Below are positions 46,683-57,525 of a stretch of DNA of 64,000 bases, piece by piece. Positions within the stretch are counted from its first letter, which is position 1; every line of letters starts with the position of its first letter. The position numbers were made by a program, and so were the translations under genes. The notes beneath the pieces were generated by a model. It was not told the origin of the DNA. It saw nothing but the letters and a program-made list of their open reading frames with translations, and searched no databases. The DNA comes from Panax quinquefolius (lineage: Eukaryota; Streptophyta; Magnoliopsida; Apiales; Araliaceae), in NCBI GenBank assembly GCA_020205615.1, contig CM035171.1, positions 29,456,400 to 29,520,399 of the forward strand, read 5' to 3'.

Positions 46683-47573
46683 ATTAGGGAGTAGTCAGGC
46701 TGAACGACTTAAAATCAAGCGCTAATTGGAAGGCAACCCGAGATTTTGTTATTTTTCGTAGTTTTATGTTTAATTGTTAGGATGTAGTTTTTATTAAGCA
46801 TTAGTTAGGTCTTATCAAGTAAAAGCTTTGCTAAAACTCTCAATCAAACTCCAAGTCATCAATAATCTAACATCTTGCATGTTTATAGTTGCAGGAGGGG
46901 TCAAAAGTGAGTAAGAGCAATAACGGGCAAGAAAGGAAGGAAAATCGGAGAATTTTGCATTACAAAATTTTGGGCCAAAAATCTGAAGTCAGTGGGAATG
47001 CCAGCCGGGGCGGTCTATTGTAGCCTTACACCCCTCGTCGGGGTGGGGGTCCTTAATTCTAGGCAGACACGTTCATCTTACATACACGCTGCCTTCTTAT
47101 TTCCCTAAACACACGCCTCTTTCTATCTCATTCCCTACTCATTCGACCCATTTATTCGATCCACTCCTTCTACCCACCCCTTCTACCCACGATTACACAT
47201 AGATTCAAACTCTCCCCTTCCCAAACTTAAATCAATTGCATCCACTACCCCACACCATCAAGCCCACGAATTCCATTAATCCCACCATCAAGATTGGGCC
47301 ACTTCCTCTACCCTACATCACCTCTATATAAACCCTACCCCATACTTCCCATATTCATCACCACTAAAGTCGAATTCTTCAAGAAATTGGGAAGCACACT
47401 TGAGAGTAAGTTACGTTCGTATTGAGTTTTCATCTTTTCTCAACTGAATTTCATATAAACAACCTAAGTTTGGGGGAAGAACGGGCTGTGCAGACCAAGT
47501 GTTTGATAAATTAACTGAACCAAGTATAAGGGGAAGGTGGTGTGTGCTAGCAAGTTTTAACATCCGGAATTCA
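46683..47573 (+). other. Athila-like spacer between pol and the extra ORF
   Basis: No coding region supported. Contains a C-rich stretch (47090-47360) and the first AAGTTTGGGGGA motif (47466), just before the extra ORF. Could carry a splice acceptor for a subgenomic RNA, but I cannot show one. Confidence 0.5.
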
Positions 47574-48793
47574 ATGGCTTCACAACCGACATCCAAACGC
47601 CAAAGGGGAGAGAGTTCAAGACCCGCTCAACCGACACGAACATGTGATCGACAAAAATTTGTGAGTGTTGCCGCCGCCGATCGGTATGATTACATGCTTA
47701 CTAAAGCCCTTACGCTGGAGCGTGGATTGGCCCCCGAGGAAATGATGGGGAGATGATGGCTCAAATTTATCAAAAGGGGTGGCTTAAACTCACCGAGCAT
47801 CTGGTCCTGGCCGTCATCAACATCGTCAAGGAATTTTATGCAAACGCCGATGACAAAGCACCATTCAATGCGTTTGTGCAGGGTCGGATGGTCCCGTTCA
47901 GTGATGATGCAATCAATGCCTATTATCAGTTGCAGGTGCCACGACAGTGTCAGTACACACAATTGAGGGATTTTGACCCTGACTACGAGGTGGTTATTAC
48001 GAACTTGACAAAGTCGGGAACATCGTGGATCAAAGGTCAAAAGGGAGGTACAGTGTTCCATAGCAAGGACCTTAGCCGATATGGCAAAATATGGTACGCC
48101 TTCTTATGTGCCAAATTGCTTCCATCCCAACACACTTCGGACGTCACCAAAGAGAAGGCGTTACTATTGTACTCAATTGTGCAAGATTTCATCATTGACG
48201 TCGGGGCAATTATCAGTTTCTCCATCCGCCGGTGCTTACGTGGAAATTTTTTGGGCGGCTTGCCACACCCATCACTCATCTGTGCGTTGTGTCGCAATGC
48301 AGGGGTGAGATGGACCGATGATGAGCCTACTCAAATGCTGCTCGCTTTGCTTGATTCTAGGATGATAGCGCAGTATTCTGTATGGGTAGGAGGCGAGTCA
48401 CATCCACGAGGTCTGGGTTTTATTTTTCCATCGGCATCGGAAGACAAAGTCGATGCAGAAGATACCTCAGGGGATGAGGATGAACCTATCGGAGATCAAG
48501 GAACCGAGCAGGTTTCACAGATCGAGGCAATATCCAGTCCTCAGTTCCTTGAGTTCCAGAATCAGATGAATGCACACAATAATAGGAATAAAGACTTATT
48601 TGAAATGCGGCGATTGGCGATGCGACAAGATCACATGTTTGATGCTATGAACGCATCTTTCGCCTCACTCAACACAACACTCCAAAGTTTCAACCCGGCG
48701 GCACACTATCCATATCAACAACCCGGACCATTACCTCGATTTCCTCCAAGTGATTCCGATGAAGAAGAGCACCAACCACCTCCCCAGACTTAG
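47574..48793 (+). pseudogene. PF20167-like ORF in the env position of the Athila-like element
   Basis: The ATG at 47574 begins MASQPTSKRQRGESSRPAQP, then FVSVAAADRYDYMLTKALTL ERGLAPEE up to about 47754, where a one-base slip moves reading to the 47753-48793 frame (AQIYQKGWLKLTEHLVLAVI, VKEFYANADDKAPFNAFVQG, AINAYYQLQVPRQC). These are hallmarks of the putative plant transposon domain PF20167, related to 1-527. The rest contains KIWYAFLCAKLLPSQHTSDV and an acidic, Gln/Pro-rich tail (DEEEHQPPPQT). No signal peptide or convincing membrane anchor is visible, so it does not look like a classical envelope protein. Apart from the slip the frame is open, unusual in this element. Confidence 0.75.
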
Positions 48794-49949
48794 ACGATTT
48801 CAGGGAAGTCCTCTTGCACTTAATGTTATTTTTATCCAATGAGGGCATTGTGTTACTTAAGTTTGGGGGATTTAATTATTTAGTTGCATGCATTTTGTTA
48901 TTTTTGTTTTCATTTCTAGTTTGCATTATAGATTAGGTGTTTGCATAGTAGTTAGGATTTTGCATTGTTTTCATAATTGTTTTCATAAATGTTATTTTCA
49001 GTTTAAAAAAATATATTTAGTTAAATATTGTGTTTGCATATGTCCAACGGTGTTACATTTTCATGTTATTTGTGAGCCAATGGTGAGATTGTGAACAAGT
49101 TAACCACTACAGTATTGATTATTAGAACTGTGATACAATTTCTGATATGAATCGACTCTTGAACTTGTTTGAAACTTTTATAAAAAGGTTAGCACTAATA
49201 ACATCTTTGTTGACCGGTCAGTTCAAATTGATACATAAATAGTTTCTAAAGGATAATGCTAGGGTAAGTGAGAAAATGATAAGGATAGGCAATAAAGGCT
49301 TAAATTAGGCAAGAACCTAAGTTTGGGGGAGTATATGTGGGGTATATAAGCTTTGAAAAAAAAATTGATGAAACATGTTGAGTCTTGTGGTGGGTTGAGG
49401 AGAAACACTCCTAATAAATACAAGCGTGAGATGGACCGTAAAATGCACTCACCAACCATCTATCTAAAAAAAAGGGAATAATGACGGGAAAAGAGCAAAA
49501 AGCCCCCGTGTTAAAAAAAGAAAAAAAAAAGAAAAAGAAGAAAGCATAAGTATCCTGCATGTACCCTTGAATTTGGTTTTGTTTAATTTTAGTTGGGTTG
49601 TGCCTATCTTTGAAATTTTAAGTTCAGACCGTATATGATTCCTTCTAAGAAGTTGCTTATGTATTGAATTTGGGTCCGTATCAGTTATCTTAGATGTTGA
49701 TCACACATGCACGCTATACCAGTGATAATTGTTCAAGATTTGAGAATTAATACGAAAGTGTGGAGTGGTTTTGGTAATTCGTATTGTAAAGTTACTTGTT
49801 TTCTCTAAGGCCTATGGGATAAGTTAGTTTCTACGATATTGTTGGATTTTTAGGCATTTAGAATGTTATTTCATCTCATCTCATTGCATTGCATAGTATG
49901 TAGTTTGTTTTGTGCTCGAGGACTAGCACAGTTTAAGTTTGGGGGATTT
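48794..49949 (+). other. Athila-like 3' untranslated region with repeated polypurine-tract-like motifs
   Basis: No gene. AAGTTTGGGGGA occurs at 48859, 49319 and 49935 (and upstream at 47466). The copy at 49935-49946 lies three bases from the LTR start and should be the working polypurine tract. A purine run of A and AAG is at about 49513-49548. Confidence 0.8.
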
Positions 49950-50508
49950 TGATAAGTGGATTTTATATACACGAATCGATATTCATTTCAAGTTTAAATT
50001 CATACTTATTTTCGTGTTTTGTGTTCGTTTTCACTCGTTTCGTGTTATTTTGTGTGTAGGGTGGTCATGGATGCAGGTGGTGAAGAATGGCGGAGTTTTG
50101 GAGCAAAAGTAGAAAAACTCATGAAAGCGAAAAAAATTCTTTATAAGAGATAACGCCCGTATGGCCTTTTAGAAAGTTTATACCTCACGCGTGAAGGGGT
50201 CCTGAATCCTATAGTGTCCGGCTGGTTTGTGGAGTCTGCTGCGACTTGGATTGTTGTTCTTCTGTTAGGCGCCTGGACTCTATAATGGCAGATTTCAGCT
50301 AGACCAAAGGAGAGAGCTGAATATTACGTTGCAATACACAAATCATACAACACAAGGAGCTTAATACAAGAAAAATTCCAGGATTCAAGTGCGAGCTTTG
50401 GAGGAGTAATTTTCAGAGATTATCGTGACGGTTGCAAATCGAGGCTACGTGAAGGGGTTTTCATTATTCTTCTTCTATTTAGTTCTTTATTTGTAATCAT
50501 AAGGATGT
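49950..50508 (+). repeat. Athila-like 3' LTR, truncated
   Basis: 559 bp matching the start of the 5' LTR (TGATAAGTGG...) and ending at TTGTAATCATAAGGATGT, where the Tat-B LTR begins. The 5' LTR goes on at this point (TTTCAGTATATTATTCAG), so the break is the Tat-B insertion. Confidence 0.9.
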
Positions 50509-51543
50509 TGTCGACGTCGGGATTTTTGGATGTCCCTTTCCGTTACTTGTTCTTTGGTGTTCTCATTTTAGGTGAGATTTGTTTGAAAAAACAAGTGAAA
50601 AAGGTCCGACATGTATAATGTCGACGATGGACTGTTAAGAATCGCCAGTTGGTTTTTTAAATAGTTGTACCAACACAACCGAGAAAAGGCTTGCACATTG
50701 ACCAAGTGATGTGACACTGCTAAACGTGTCGGTGAAACCGAGATTCATTAGGTTCCGGGGACTTGGTTATGCGGAGGGAAGGTGTTAGGCACCCCCCGAC
50801 ATCCGTGTTAGCACGGTGACTGCCTCTTTTCAAGAAACTATTTTCTGAATATGTGTGTGTGTGGGTCAATATGCTGTTATTTGGAAGTAGTGCAAGGCCT
50901 CGTTCGCACCTATATACATAGGGTTTGAATTTATATAAAAATTAAATTTTAGCAAGATATGGCAGTGATGTTTTATAAAAGAGGTTTTTCAAACCCTGAT
51001 GCTCAATAGTAATTGAGACCTTTTACACTCCCATTTTATTAAGTGTTCGACTTGATTGATTTTATTTTTACGAATGCGAGACATCCGTATTAAAATAATG
51101 TACAAAATAATGCCGACATCCTCGTGGGTATGGAAACCATATGAGGAAATTCAGACACTACAGAATAATTTACAAGCGCCTTACAGTTGAAAATGTCCAT
51201 CACGAGAACCAAATCTAGATCAATGGGATGAATCTGTGATCACATGATTCCTAGCGCCTGAGAATCATCGCAATTTGTATGAAAGCGATGGTGTATATAT
51301 ATAAAAGTCGTAAATATATATATACGACATGATCACCAACCACGAAGCACCTCCATGGGGATCGAAATGTAAATAAAGTCAGAATATCGATCAACCGCCA
51401 CGAAGGAAACTCCAAAGCGGGACAAAACATAAATAAAGTCAGTATAAAGCGATCAAGCGCCACTTAAGTAAACTCGAGCAAGACAAAACGTAAAGAAAGT
51501 CAAAAGCGATCAACCACCACGTAAGTAAACTCTAGGTGGGATT

Positions 51544-51569
<26 letters not shown>

Positions 51570-51585
<16 letters not shown>

Positions 51586-51741
51586 CAATAAAGCATTTAG
51601 GATGTAAAATCGGGCTTATCGAGCGAGTTCGACCACGCTTTATATATATAAGTATATATATATATAAAAGCGAATAAACGCATTCCGGATATAAAATATG
51701 TGCTCATCGTAAGCGAGTCAGACACACGTTAATATATATAA

Positions 51742-51783
<42 letters not shown>

Positions 51784-52150
51784 GCGATAAACGCATTCAG
51801 ATATAAAATCCTGTGCTCATCGAGCAGTCCAAGCCTTACAGTTAATATATATAAATGTATATATATATATTAAAGCGATAAACGCACTGCATCAAAAGTA
51901 TAGGCTCATCGAACAAAGTTTGACACACAGTTATATATATAAAATATATATATATATATATATATTAAAGTAGTAAACGCACTGCATCAAGTTCAGGCTC
52001 ATCGAACAAAGTTCGACACACGATAATATATATAAATATGTGTGTATATATATATATATTAAAGCAAATAAACGCTCCAGACCAAAGTCTAGGCTCAATC
52101 GAGGCATAACTCGATAATGTTAGTCAATATATATATATATATATATATAT
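51570..52150. repeat. Tandem repeats with TA microsatellites in the Tat-B LTR
   Basis: Counterpart of 38610-39180: about six units with GGCTCATCGA and a GA(C/A)ACACAGTTAATATATA-like part, with unequal TA runs. Individual units differ more between the two LTRs than the flanking LTR does. Confidence 0.8.
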
Positions 52151-52474
52151 AATATCTATATATACAGACTGAAATGAAACCACGAACCAAAGCCCGGGCA
52201 AAAGCAAGCAACACGACTCTCAACGTGTAGAAGGGTGTGTGCAGAGATGAAGAGAAAGACTCTAAAGTGTGTGAGAAGGCTTATAGCTGACTGTCAAAGA
52301 AGACTTCTATATCTTTAGAGTGGGTAGACACTGGCTTTTGTAGGTACAAAAGAGGCTATATATGAGCTCACAGGTGTTTAAAAAGGGAAAGCACACTGCA
52401 TGGGGTGAGTGCAGAGCAAATTGGGCATGGCTTCCTCACCGTTTTCTCTTGCAAAATGGGCAGCCCAAGCCCTC

Positions 52475-52482
52475 TATTTATA
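52475..52482 (-). promoter_or_regulatory. TATA box of Tat-B LTR
   Basis: The minus strand reads TCTATAAATAGAGGGCTTGG, the same as in Tat-A. Confidence 0.7.
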
Positions 52483-53384
52483 GACGATTTAGCCGCAGGT
52501 GTACCAGAGGCAACCCGGGTGGGCTTGAGTTTTTTGGGTCAGGTCGTCTCGAAGTACGTGCATTTGGGCACTGTAATGTCCACTCGAACTTTAAGAAGTG
52601 CAATCCGGGCATCCGTTTGAGGTATATAGAACCTATTTCGGACCGCCGTTGTTGAGAGTTATACGATGGCATGGGATTAGAGTCTGTACAAAGTCATTGA
52701 AGATGGGACGATGCCCTCCGGTCTTCAAGCTTTAACTTTCATCCGTTACCCCGCACAATAGTCACTTGAGATTGGTAAGTCTTGTGGGACATCGTTGCAT
52801 AGAGATGTTAAGATGACGTGGCATGGCATTGCGTTAGCGAGATGACGATGTTGCCCCTTACCGGTGTTATCGCTGGATTGGGCTGATAAAGCAGACGTTG
52901 CTCAGGCTTCGCTGAGATTGGACTGTTGCACTTTGTTGAAGGTCCTCATTGTCATCTTTGAGGTTTGCCTATCTTCCCGATGTTATCATTGGGTTGGTAC
53001 CGTGTATCTCGTTGTGAGCGCCGAGATTGAAGCTGGTCGCATTTGAAACAAGCATTTCCGGGGTTATCGCCGAAACTGCATTCCTTAGGATTATCACCAA
53101 GGTTGGTGGTTATTCCCATAGTTGGGACTAAGACTAGATACCACGGGGTTATCTCCGAGATTAATTGGTCTTCTCCGGCGTGTGTTCCGGTATTGGATCT
53201 GTAGGCCTCAGGGTTATCTCTGAGGTTAGAATTATTACTCCTAGTGTGTGCTCTGGGGTTGATGCTGAACTTCTGGTAGTATCCGGTATGGATATGGATT
53301 GTCTTTCTGGGTTCCCTCTTAAAAGATGAATCTGTCCTCCTACAATGTTAGTGACAGTAGTACAGAAAATTTTGAGTGTCTACA

Positions 53385-53396
53385 GATGCCCCTCTT
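53385..53396 (-). other. Tat-B polypurine tract
   Basis: The minus strand reads AAAGAGGGGCATC directly before the LTR start TGTAGACACTC. Confidence 0.9.
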
Positions 53397-53845
53397 TATC
53401 ATACTCATGCATGGCGATGCATGGGTAGGATAAAGAATCCTAGACACTTGAAACACAACAAGACAAACATGGTACTATGGGTAGCAACATGATGCAAATG
53501 TATGATGATGCATGTGCTGTGGTTGTAGCCCAACATGTCGGGATGATTGGCCGCTCCTCGTTGCTTGGCTGGGATTGGCAATGATGACCAGATTTGATGT
53601 AAACCGAATCATTAGGATGTTGATGTTGGAGTTATCACCAAATTCTGTGTCTTTGATAATGACTTGATCTTGAAGATGTACCTCTTATGTGTAAGAGATC
53701 TGTGGGGATAAAGCTTGATCTATTTGAGGATGTGTATAACATATTCCATCATATATCCTCTTTGATAACGTTGACCTTTCCTGGTTAGTATCGCCAGAAT
53801 ATGTCACGATTCTGTTGGATTTACTGCCAACAACAAATGATGTCA
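53397..53845. other. Tat-B 3' untranslated region, no gene seen
   Basis: No ORF or repeat that I can support in this part. Confidence 0.5.
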
Positions 53846-54640
53846 GGGATGCCTGACCTTCGTTGACGTGTACTTCACCGACATGTGAATCAACGGTTGA
53901 AAAATCCTGTGGGATATACGGTCAAGGTTGCTTGACCTTCGCTGATGTGTGAATCAACGACTGATACTCTATGGGTAGATTATCAAGGTTGCTCGACCTT
54001 CGCTAATGTGTTAATCAACGGAGCATTGCGTTGTGACCCCTGCCGGGGATCTACTGGGGAATATGAACAATCGAGTGTGAAACCCTCGAATAGCACTAGA
54101 GTTCTGATAGGTTTAATCGCTATCGGCTGAAATAACATCAAGGCTGCTTGACCTTCGCTGATTTATATGTCAACAGATAAGCACGCGTTGTAACCCCCAC
54201 CGGGGATTCACGATGTAACCATCGCTGATGTGTGTAGCAGCGGTTGGTCATCAGATGGCTTCCGATGCTCTGTTGGGTTCGCTTCCAATGGTTATCATGA
54301 TGTCAAGGCTGCTTGACCTTCACTAATTTGTGTGTCAATGGATAAGTACGCGTTGTAACCCCTGCCGAGGACTCACGTTGTAACCATCGCTGATGTGTGT
54401 AGCAGCGGTTGGTCATTGGATGGCTTTCGATGCTCTGTTGGGTTCACTTCCAACGGTTATCATGATGTCAAGGCTGCTTGACCTTCGCTGATTTGTCTGT
54501 CAACGGATAAGTACGCGTTGTAACCCCCGCCGGAGATCTACGTTGTAACCCCCGTCGGGGATATACGTTGTAACCCCCGTAAGGGATCTACGTTGTAACC
54601 CCCGTCGAGGATCTACGTTGTAACCCCCGTCAGGGACTCA
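53846..54640. repeat. Nested tandem repeats in the Tat-B 3' untranslated region
   Basis: A motif like AAGGCTGCTTGACCTTCGCT with GAT..GTG...TCAACGG recurs at about 53850, 53925, 53985, 54140, 54305 and 54470. From 54138 the unit is a regular 165 bp (starts 54138, 54303, 54468). It ends in five exact-period 25-bp units (starts 54516, 54541, 54566, 54591, 54616) of CGTTGTAACCCCCGTCGGGG plus ATCTA. Confidence 0.9.
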
Positions 54641-54758
54641 TTTAGGGTAATGACCCGGAGTTGGCGGCATCGGACCTGTACAAGGTATTACCGGATGTGA
54701 TTTATTACAAATGAGATCATTGGCAGGGTATACATCGTGTTCGGGTGACTACCAATGA

Positions 54759-55540
54759 GTGATGTACAGACTCAAAGTTTCATCTGAGAAGACCAGGATT
54801 GCATGCTGTTTTGCTCAATCGCATGGCATTTTTATTCCCGATTTGACCTTTCTAGTCCATAAGAACTCCTTTGCTACTCGAACTGGACCAAGCCGGATGG
54901 ATATGGCTGGATACCTGACTGAAGTCGAGTACGTGATTTCCACCAGGAGAGTTCCTCTCTTCATAGATGGAGGCTGGGAGCTCTATTTAGGAGAGCGTGC
55001 TATTAGCAGCACCACATGGGAGATTCGTATGCCGATCTTGCCTCCTGCCAGGCGTCATTGGCCTGTATTACAGTCACCTGTCACTGATATCCCATTGTTG
55101 GGGGTTGACGGTTTTGCATTATCAGAGGGTCCATATACCCAGGAGACGTTCCAGCGGTGGTGGTCCCCTCGCACCATTGGAGCTCAGTCCCGCGCCACAC
55201 AGTTTATGGGGGATATGGTTCCAGGATCCTTGATGATGACGGATTGGATAGCTTATGTCCGAAATCCGACTCATATGACCCAGATTGATAGTTTGACCCG
55301 GCAGTTAGACCAGGCACATATATTTATCCGGCATTTGGGCAGAGATCCAGCAGAGGCGGCTTCATTTGTTCCTTCCGGCAAAGGCCGCCCCTCGAGATGA
55401 CCCATTCGGTTTTTTACGCAGCAGATCCTCCTCTATATAGGCCTGATATTCCTGTTGATAGAGATCCAGTGACTCAGGAGGAGTTACATCAGGTGGACAG
55501 GATTGATGATGTAGACGTCGACATCTTGGTCTTCTTCTGA
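54759..55540 (+). pseudogene. Antisense ORF 1 of Tat-B, unknown function
   Basis: Opposite in direction to Tat-B pol. The main frame, 54759-55400, gives 213 codons; a shifted frame begins with ATG at 55397, overlapping the stop as ATGA, and runs to 55540 (MTHSVFYAADPPLYRPDIPV...). Visible features: EVEYVISTRRVPLFIDGGWE, MPILPPARRHWPVLQSP, RWWSPRTIGAQSRA and a possible short coiled coil at DSLTRQLDQAHIFIRHLG. No signal peptide or membrane span. It may be part of a DUF7745-like protein family carried by plant retroelements, but the match is weak. The one-base slip near 55397 suggests one longer ancestral ORF. Confidence 0.55.
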
Positions 55541-55755
55541 TGTGTATTCTCGTTATAACTTTTGATAGGCCTCTGTTAGATATTGGGTGGCTGTTCCCCA
55601 TTCTCGCTATATCTTTAGATAGCCTTTATTAGTAGTAGGGCATCTGTGCCCCATTTCCCTGTATTTGTAGTTGTACAGAGATGATGTATTAGATGATGAT
55701 ATACTTAGGAATGTATGCATAGTTTTTCCATTCCCTATATCATATTGCCATCTAT
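55541..55755. other. Short spacer up to the solo LTR target site
   Basis: AT-rich, no gene. The last five bases, TCTAT, are the duplicated target of the solo LTR. Confidence 0.5.
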
Positions 55756-57072
55756 TGTAAGGCCCCAACTTTTTATAAATGAAGATTTAATTTTCTCTAT
55801 TTATTATTTTGAAGTAGTAAGGGGTTGATTTGATTAATGTGGTTAGTTATAGGTAAAATGCGCAAATATTTCAAATAAGCAAGTGGTTATAAAATACTCA
55901 TTGTTGTCGGAGAATATTCGTTTGGTCATGGAATAAGCAAGTGGTTATAGCCTTGTGTGGGCCCATAACAAAAAGCGATTGGATGAAGAAAACGACAAGT
56001 ATAAGTTGTTTATAAATACTTGGCGTAGTTATTACCAATTATCTTGTTGGAATATCCGGTGGTTAAAAACACGATGTCTGGCGTTGTTGCACAAGATAGC
56101 TACGGTATTGCACCAATTATTGATTCTTACGTAAGAAGGAACTACTCAATAATTTTTACAGTAATTACTGTTCAGTATTTTATTTTATTGATTCAATAAT
56201 TGATGCGTTGATATTTTATATTACTGTTGTTTCAATAATTGTCACTACACAGTATTTTCTATTATCAAAGCAATAATTCATATTATCTGAATAATATTAT
56301 TAGAAAACATTATTGGCAATGTCTAGAAAGTTCTGTCTAAGGAGAGGTTTGGTCACCTAATTGCGCGCCAGTAAGGAGAAATTCTTATTGGAAAGCCCCC
56401 TCTTTTCAGGAGCTACGGTTGCCCGATCTTGTGATTCTGTAATATTATTTGTGAATAATTAATTATTGATTTATATGATGAGGAAAATATTTATTTTATG
56501 TGGATATAGATGGAGAAAATTTTTAAAGTGACAATTGCTAAAAAATTGATATTTTATCTTTTCTGATAAAATAATATTTTATTATTATATTATAATAATG
56601 ATGATATTTTTACAATGAATGTGGGATATATGAGTATATGAGGAAGCATATTTTTGTTGTAAAAGTTGTTTAACACATATTTTGTGTGTCGGTGGACCCC
56701 ATTTCTTGACTGAAATTTGATTATAGCCTATAAAATCGTCCGTTTATGGATTTCGGTCAATTTCTGTTTGGAAATTGGAAAAACTTTCTTCCGCAAAGTT
56801 GTAGAGAATTGAATTTCCTATAAAAAATCGCGAGATTTGAATTTTCTGATAAAAGGGCTATTTATTATGAATTATTGAAGTTCTGAAGTTCCGAAATAAT
56901 TATTTTTTAAAAGTTTTAAATTTGTTTTAAAAGAAAAACATTTTTGTGGTTGGTTGGTGGGCACATGTGTTGCAAAATATGCTAAAATCAGAATTTCCAA
57001 GTTTGCGTATGATTTATATAAATTTATTAATATTTTATTAAATTTTCTGTTTTGGTGTTATAAACATTTTTC

Positions 57073-57080
57073 TATAAATA
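57073..57080 (+). promoter_or_regulatory. TATA box of the solo LTR
   Basis: TATAAATA in CTATAAATAGGGTGCTTAGG, followed by TTAGAATTGAAAA.CACACC, which the Gypsy-2 LTRs also have. The LTR could still start transcription towards the antisense ORF at 58580. Confidence 0.65.
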
Positions 57081-57359
57081 GGGTGCTTAGGTTAGAATTG
57101 AAAATCACACCAGAAACTAAAGATTTCTCTCTTTTTCTCTCTCTATAATATCGAGCGTATTTGTGAGTATTTTAGTACTTTGAGTATTGCTATACGGTGC
57201 AAGTTCTTTAAGCACTATATCCAGTATTCCAGTCAGAAGTACTATTCTTTCTGAGGTAAGGGATGTTATTTTATTCAAAAATGATATTATTTCTTCAATA
57301 TCATTATGCTGAAATATTGGTTGGAACTTTTTATCAAATTTAGAACTTTTTCATGTCGG

Positions 57360-57525
57360 AGTTACTATTCATGAGTTACTATTCATGAGTTACTATTCAC
57401 GAGTTACTATTCATGAGTACTATTCACGAAGCGTGATGATGTTTTTTTGTGAAATTTCTATCTTTTGAGGTCGGAGTTACTATTCACGTATACGGCACTA
57501 TTCACGAATACGACACTATTCACAG
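57360..57525 (+). repeat. Short tandem repeats, GTTACTATTCATGA type
   Basis: Five or so units of 14-17 bp (GTTACTATTCATGA, with CACGA variants) followed by related CACTATTCACGAATACG units. Confined to this LTR among the gypsy LTRs in the window. Confidence 0.85.

Larger units (their letters stand above)
40060..50508 (+). mobile_element. Athila-like Ty3/gypsy element
   Basis: LTR start TGATAAGTGGATTTTATATA at 40060 and again at 49950. Plus-strand gag, protease, RT, RNase H and integrase are of Athila type, followed by a further ORF at 47574-48793 in the position where Athila elements often carry an extra (env-position) ORF. The element lies inside the Tat-A LTR (left flank GTTAT, 40055-40059), and its 3' LTR is cut at 50508 by Tat-B. 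Many stops and a lost integrase Asp make it inactive. Confidence 0.9.
50509..53384 (-). repeat. Tat-B 3' LTR
   Basis: 2876 bp; the minus strand starts TGTAGACACTCAAAATTTTC (53384) after the polypurine tract and ends ...CCGACGTCGACA (50509). TGT/ACA ends. Closely related to 37563-40059. Contains TA-rich tandem repeats (51570-52150) and a minus-strand TATA box (52475-52482). Confidence 0.9.

Noticed and set aside
47499..48793. Host gene candidate (long open frame with acidic tail)
   Set aside because: It lies between pol and the 3' LTR of the Athila-like element and resembles PF20167, so it belongs to the element.
40060..50508. Envelope gene of an endogenous retrovirus-like element
   Set aside because: The ORF after pol shows no signal peptide, fusion motif or membrane anchor, and fits PF20167 better.
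51251..51463. Minus-strand ORF of 70 aa in Tat-B LTR
   Set aside because: Falls inside LTR repeats that also exist at 38292-38500; no conserved protein-like pattern.
53846..54640. CRISPR-like array of 25-bp units
   Set aside because: Units are directly adjacent without spacers, and the window is a plant retroelement; a tandem repeat explains it.
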